Source: Prorocentrum cordatum (taxonomy: Eukaryota; Sar; Dinophyceae; Prorocentrales; Prorocentraceae). Taken from it: a stretch of 64,000 nt of DNA. A program made the position numbers and the translations under genes. The notes under the pieces are model-generated. The model was not told the origin of the DNA. It did no database searches and saw only the letters and a list, made by a program, of their open reading frames with translations. The DNA is taken from contig CAUYUJ010015019.1 in assembly GCA_963575745.1 (NCBI GenBank), positions 236,573-300,572 of the forward strand. Direction: 5' to 3'. How positions within the stretch are numbered: the first letter of the stretch is position 1; each line of letters starts with the position of its first letter. Of this stretch, positions 62,850-64,000 are shown piece by piece.

Positions 62850-64000
62850 GGACTCGCGGGCCACCAAACGGTGCGGTGACCACACCCAGTGGTGAGTCGG
62901 TGGGGATTCATCTGCCACCACTGATCTGCATTCCCTGCACGGGGACACAAACAGCCAGGACCAGCTCACCATCAGGGAGACAAACCAATTCATACATGAC
63001 CTAGGTCGCGTTAACCAAAAAGCGACAAGATCGCACAATGCTGGACTCCAAGGTCGAGACACTCGCGGACGAGACTACGTTCGACACGTTCGCCGTTGAG
63101 GTGACAGCGAGCACATCTGCCTGGTCAGCCTCCATATGAGAGTTGCATCTTCCTGCTTTTACGTCACCCCCAGGCCTATTTGATGACGAGGTTCCGTGGT
63201 CACGACTGGAGGCTATTGCGATATGTCGTCCCATGATTCTGCGACTGGCTTCGGAGCATGCCAAGGCCAAGGAGGAAGAGCAGGCAACTAAACAAAACAG
63301 TAGCACAATAATGATTTGTTTGATGGCAACCCAACCGTCCGTGAGATTCGCAACGGCCGTGAAGCAGGTGGTTACGGGAAAGCCGTCTCGCGTGTACTGG
63401 GCCTCGTATCATGTTGGTTTTACTGCTGCGGAGTGCGTGACGAATGATTCAGCCAAGCAGTCTGGCAAGAAACCAAAACGAGCGTTCACGACGTACAGTC
63501 ACGACGGAAGGAAGACCGCACTACAGCTCCACGACCAAAAAACGGCCCGTCCCCAGGTCCTGGCAAAGGACCTGGGGGCACTGCGCCGACGTGGAAAGAC
63601 GGCACCAAGGCGACAAGGGCGGGGAGGGCAAATCGATAGCAGTGGACAGAGACGAAGGCAGGTGCAAACACGACATGACTGGCAAAGGTACGAACAATAA
63701 CTACAACAACGAGAATATGGGGTACCCTCGCCGCGGCAAGAAATATCAAGCTCGTCGAGGGCATGCCGCACGGTGATCTTGAGTGGCCTCTGGAAGACAG
63801 ACATCGGGAGCAACTCTAGATGTGTCGATGCGTCGGCAGCGTCCTGCAGGCGTCCAACTTCCGGCCAAGCTCCTTTGCCTGTAACCTTTCTCCTCTCCCG
63901 ATTCCACAGCAAGCACACGTTCTTGTGCCAGGGGCAGGCCGAGATAATACACCGTTAGCGTAATTTCATTAGCATGTCGGCAGCTTCGTGACCTCCCGTG
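62850..64000. other. No recognisable gene
   Basis: Less repetitive. A 185-codon plus frame at 63143-63700 (Lys/Arg/Gln-rich, no domain known to me) is the most gene-like open frame by low repeat content, but nothing supports expression. A hairpin CCCCAGGTCCT/AGGACCTGGGG lies at 63551-63580, and CGACGTACAGTCACGACGG at 63488 resembles an A/B element left tip. Confidence 0.35.

Overview
This window looks like gene-poor, GC-rich nuclear DNA from a large eukaryotic genome. I find no protein-coding gene, tRNA or rRNA that I can support. The many long open frames lie over triplet microsatellites, minisatellites or inverted-repeat elements, usually in several frames at once, and none shows a recognisable domain. 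The evidence for a eukaryote is the kilobase-scale simple repeats (TCA, TAG, GTT, GGA/TCC, TA, AC, GA), at least 18 families of short non-coding inverted-repeat elements (MITE- or foldback-like), and the lack of operon-like coding. A dinoflagellate or another GC-rich alga with a repeat-swollen genome fits this, but that is inference only: no spliced-leader sequence or diagnostic gene was seen.

Layout. 0-10 kb: TCA microsatellite, a degenerate AAAGCAATGC repeat, composite element K copy 1, then MITEs B, A, U, P (with J inside), G, F, E, C, T and I. 10-21.5 kb: a perfect foldback with an 8-bp target duplication (X), a 1.2-kb TAG array, purine tracts, elements N, S and R, the second AAGCAATGC-type block, E, F, L, an extreme-GC block, U, G, B, a CAGCCT array and a 73-bp minisatellite. 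21.5-35 kb: L, E, A, G, S, J, P, I, G, a degenerate CCAAGAGGCC field (28.7-30.2 kb), B, foldback O, a 0.6-kb GGA tract, and repeat pair V. 35-51 kb: the densest part, with inverted-repeat elements of families G, C, N, R, I, Q, H, B, A, J, K, E, M, F and D placed almost end to end. 51-64 kb: repeats Z and U, a 350-bp TCC tract, a GTT array, two low-GC 0.8-0.9-kb tandem copies, an 11-bp minisatellite, I, L, the CCAAG field in the opposite orientation (57-60 kb), B, C, D, T, F and R.

Letters are local family names. A: Tc1/mariner-like with ends TACAG/CTGTA. B: ends TACAGTGGAG/CTCCACTGTA. C: ends TCGGGCATGTCC/GGACGTGCCCGA. D: ends CATCGGTCG/CGACCGATG. E: ends GGTGGACAAACCTCC/GGAGGTCTGTCCACC. F: ends GGGGGACGTAAGACC/GGTCTTACGCTCCCCC. 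G: GC-hairpin element with CATAAACATAA arms. H: ends CTTAGTGGGCCCTGG and its complement. I: ends CGAAATGGGTACGGAAA and its complement. The elements have no visible coding capacity and no regulatory role can be read from them. The window is best read as a record of repeated insertion, nesting, local duplication and microsatellite growth. All coordinates of element ends were set by eye and may be off by a few bases.
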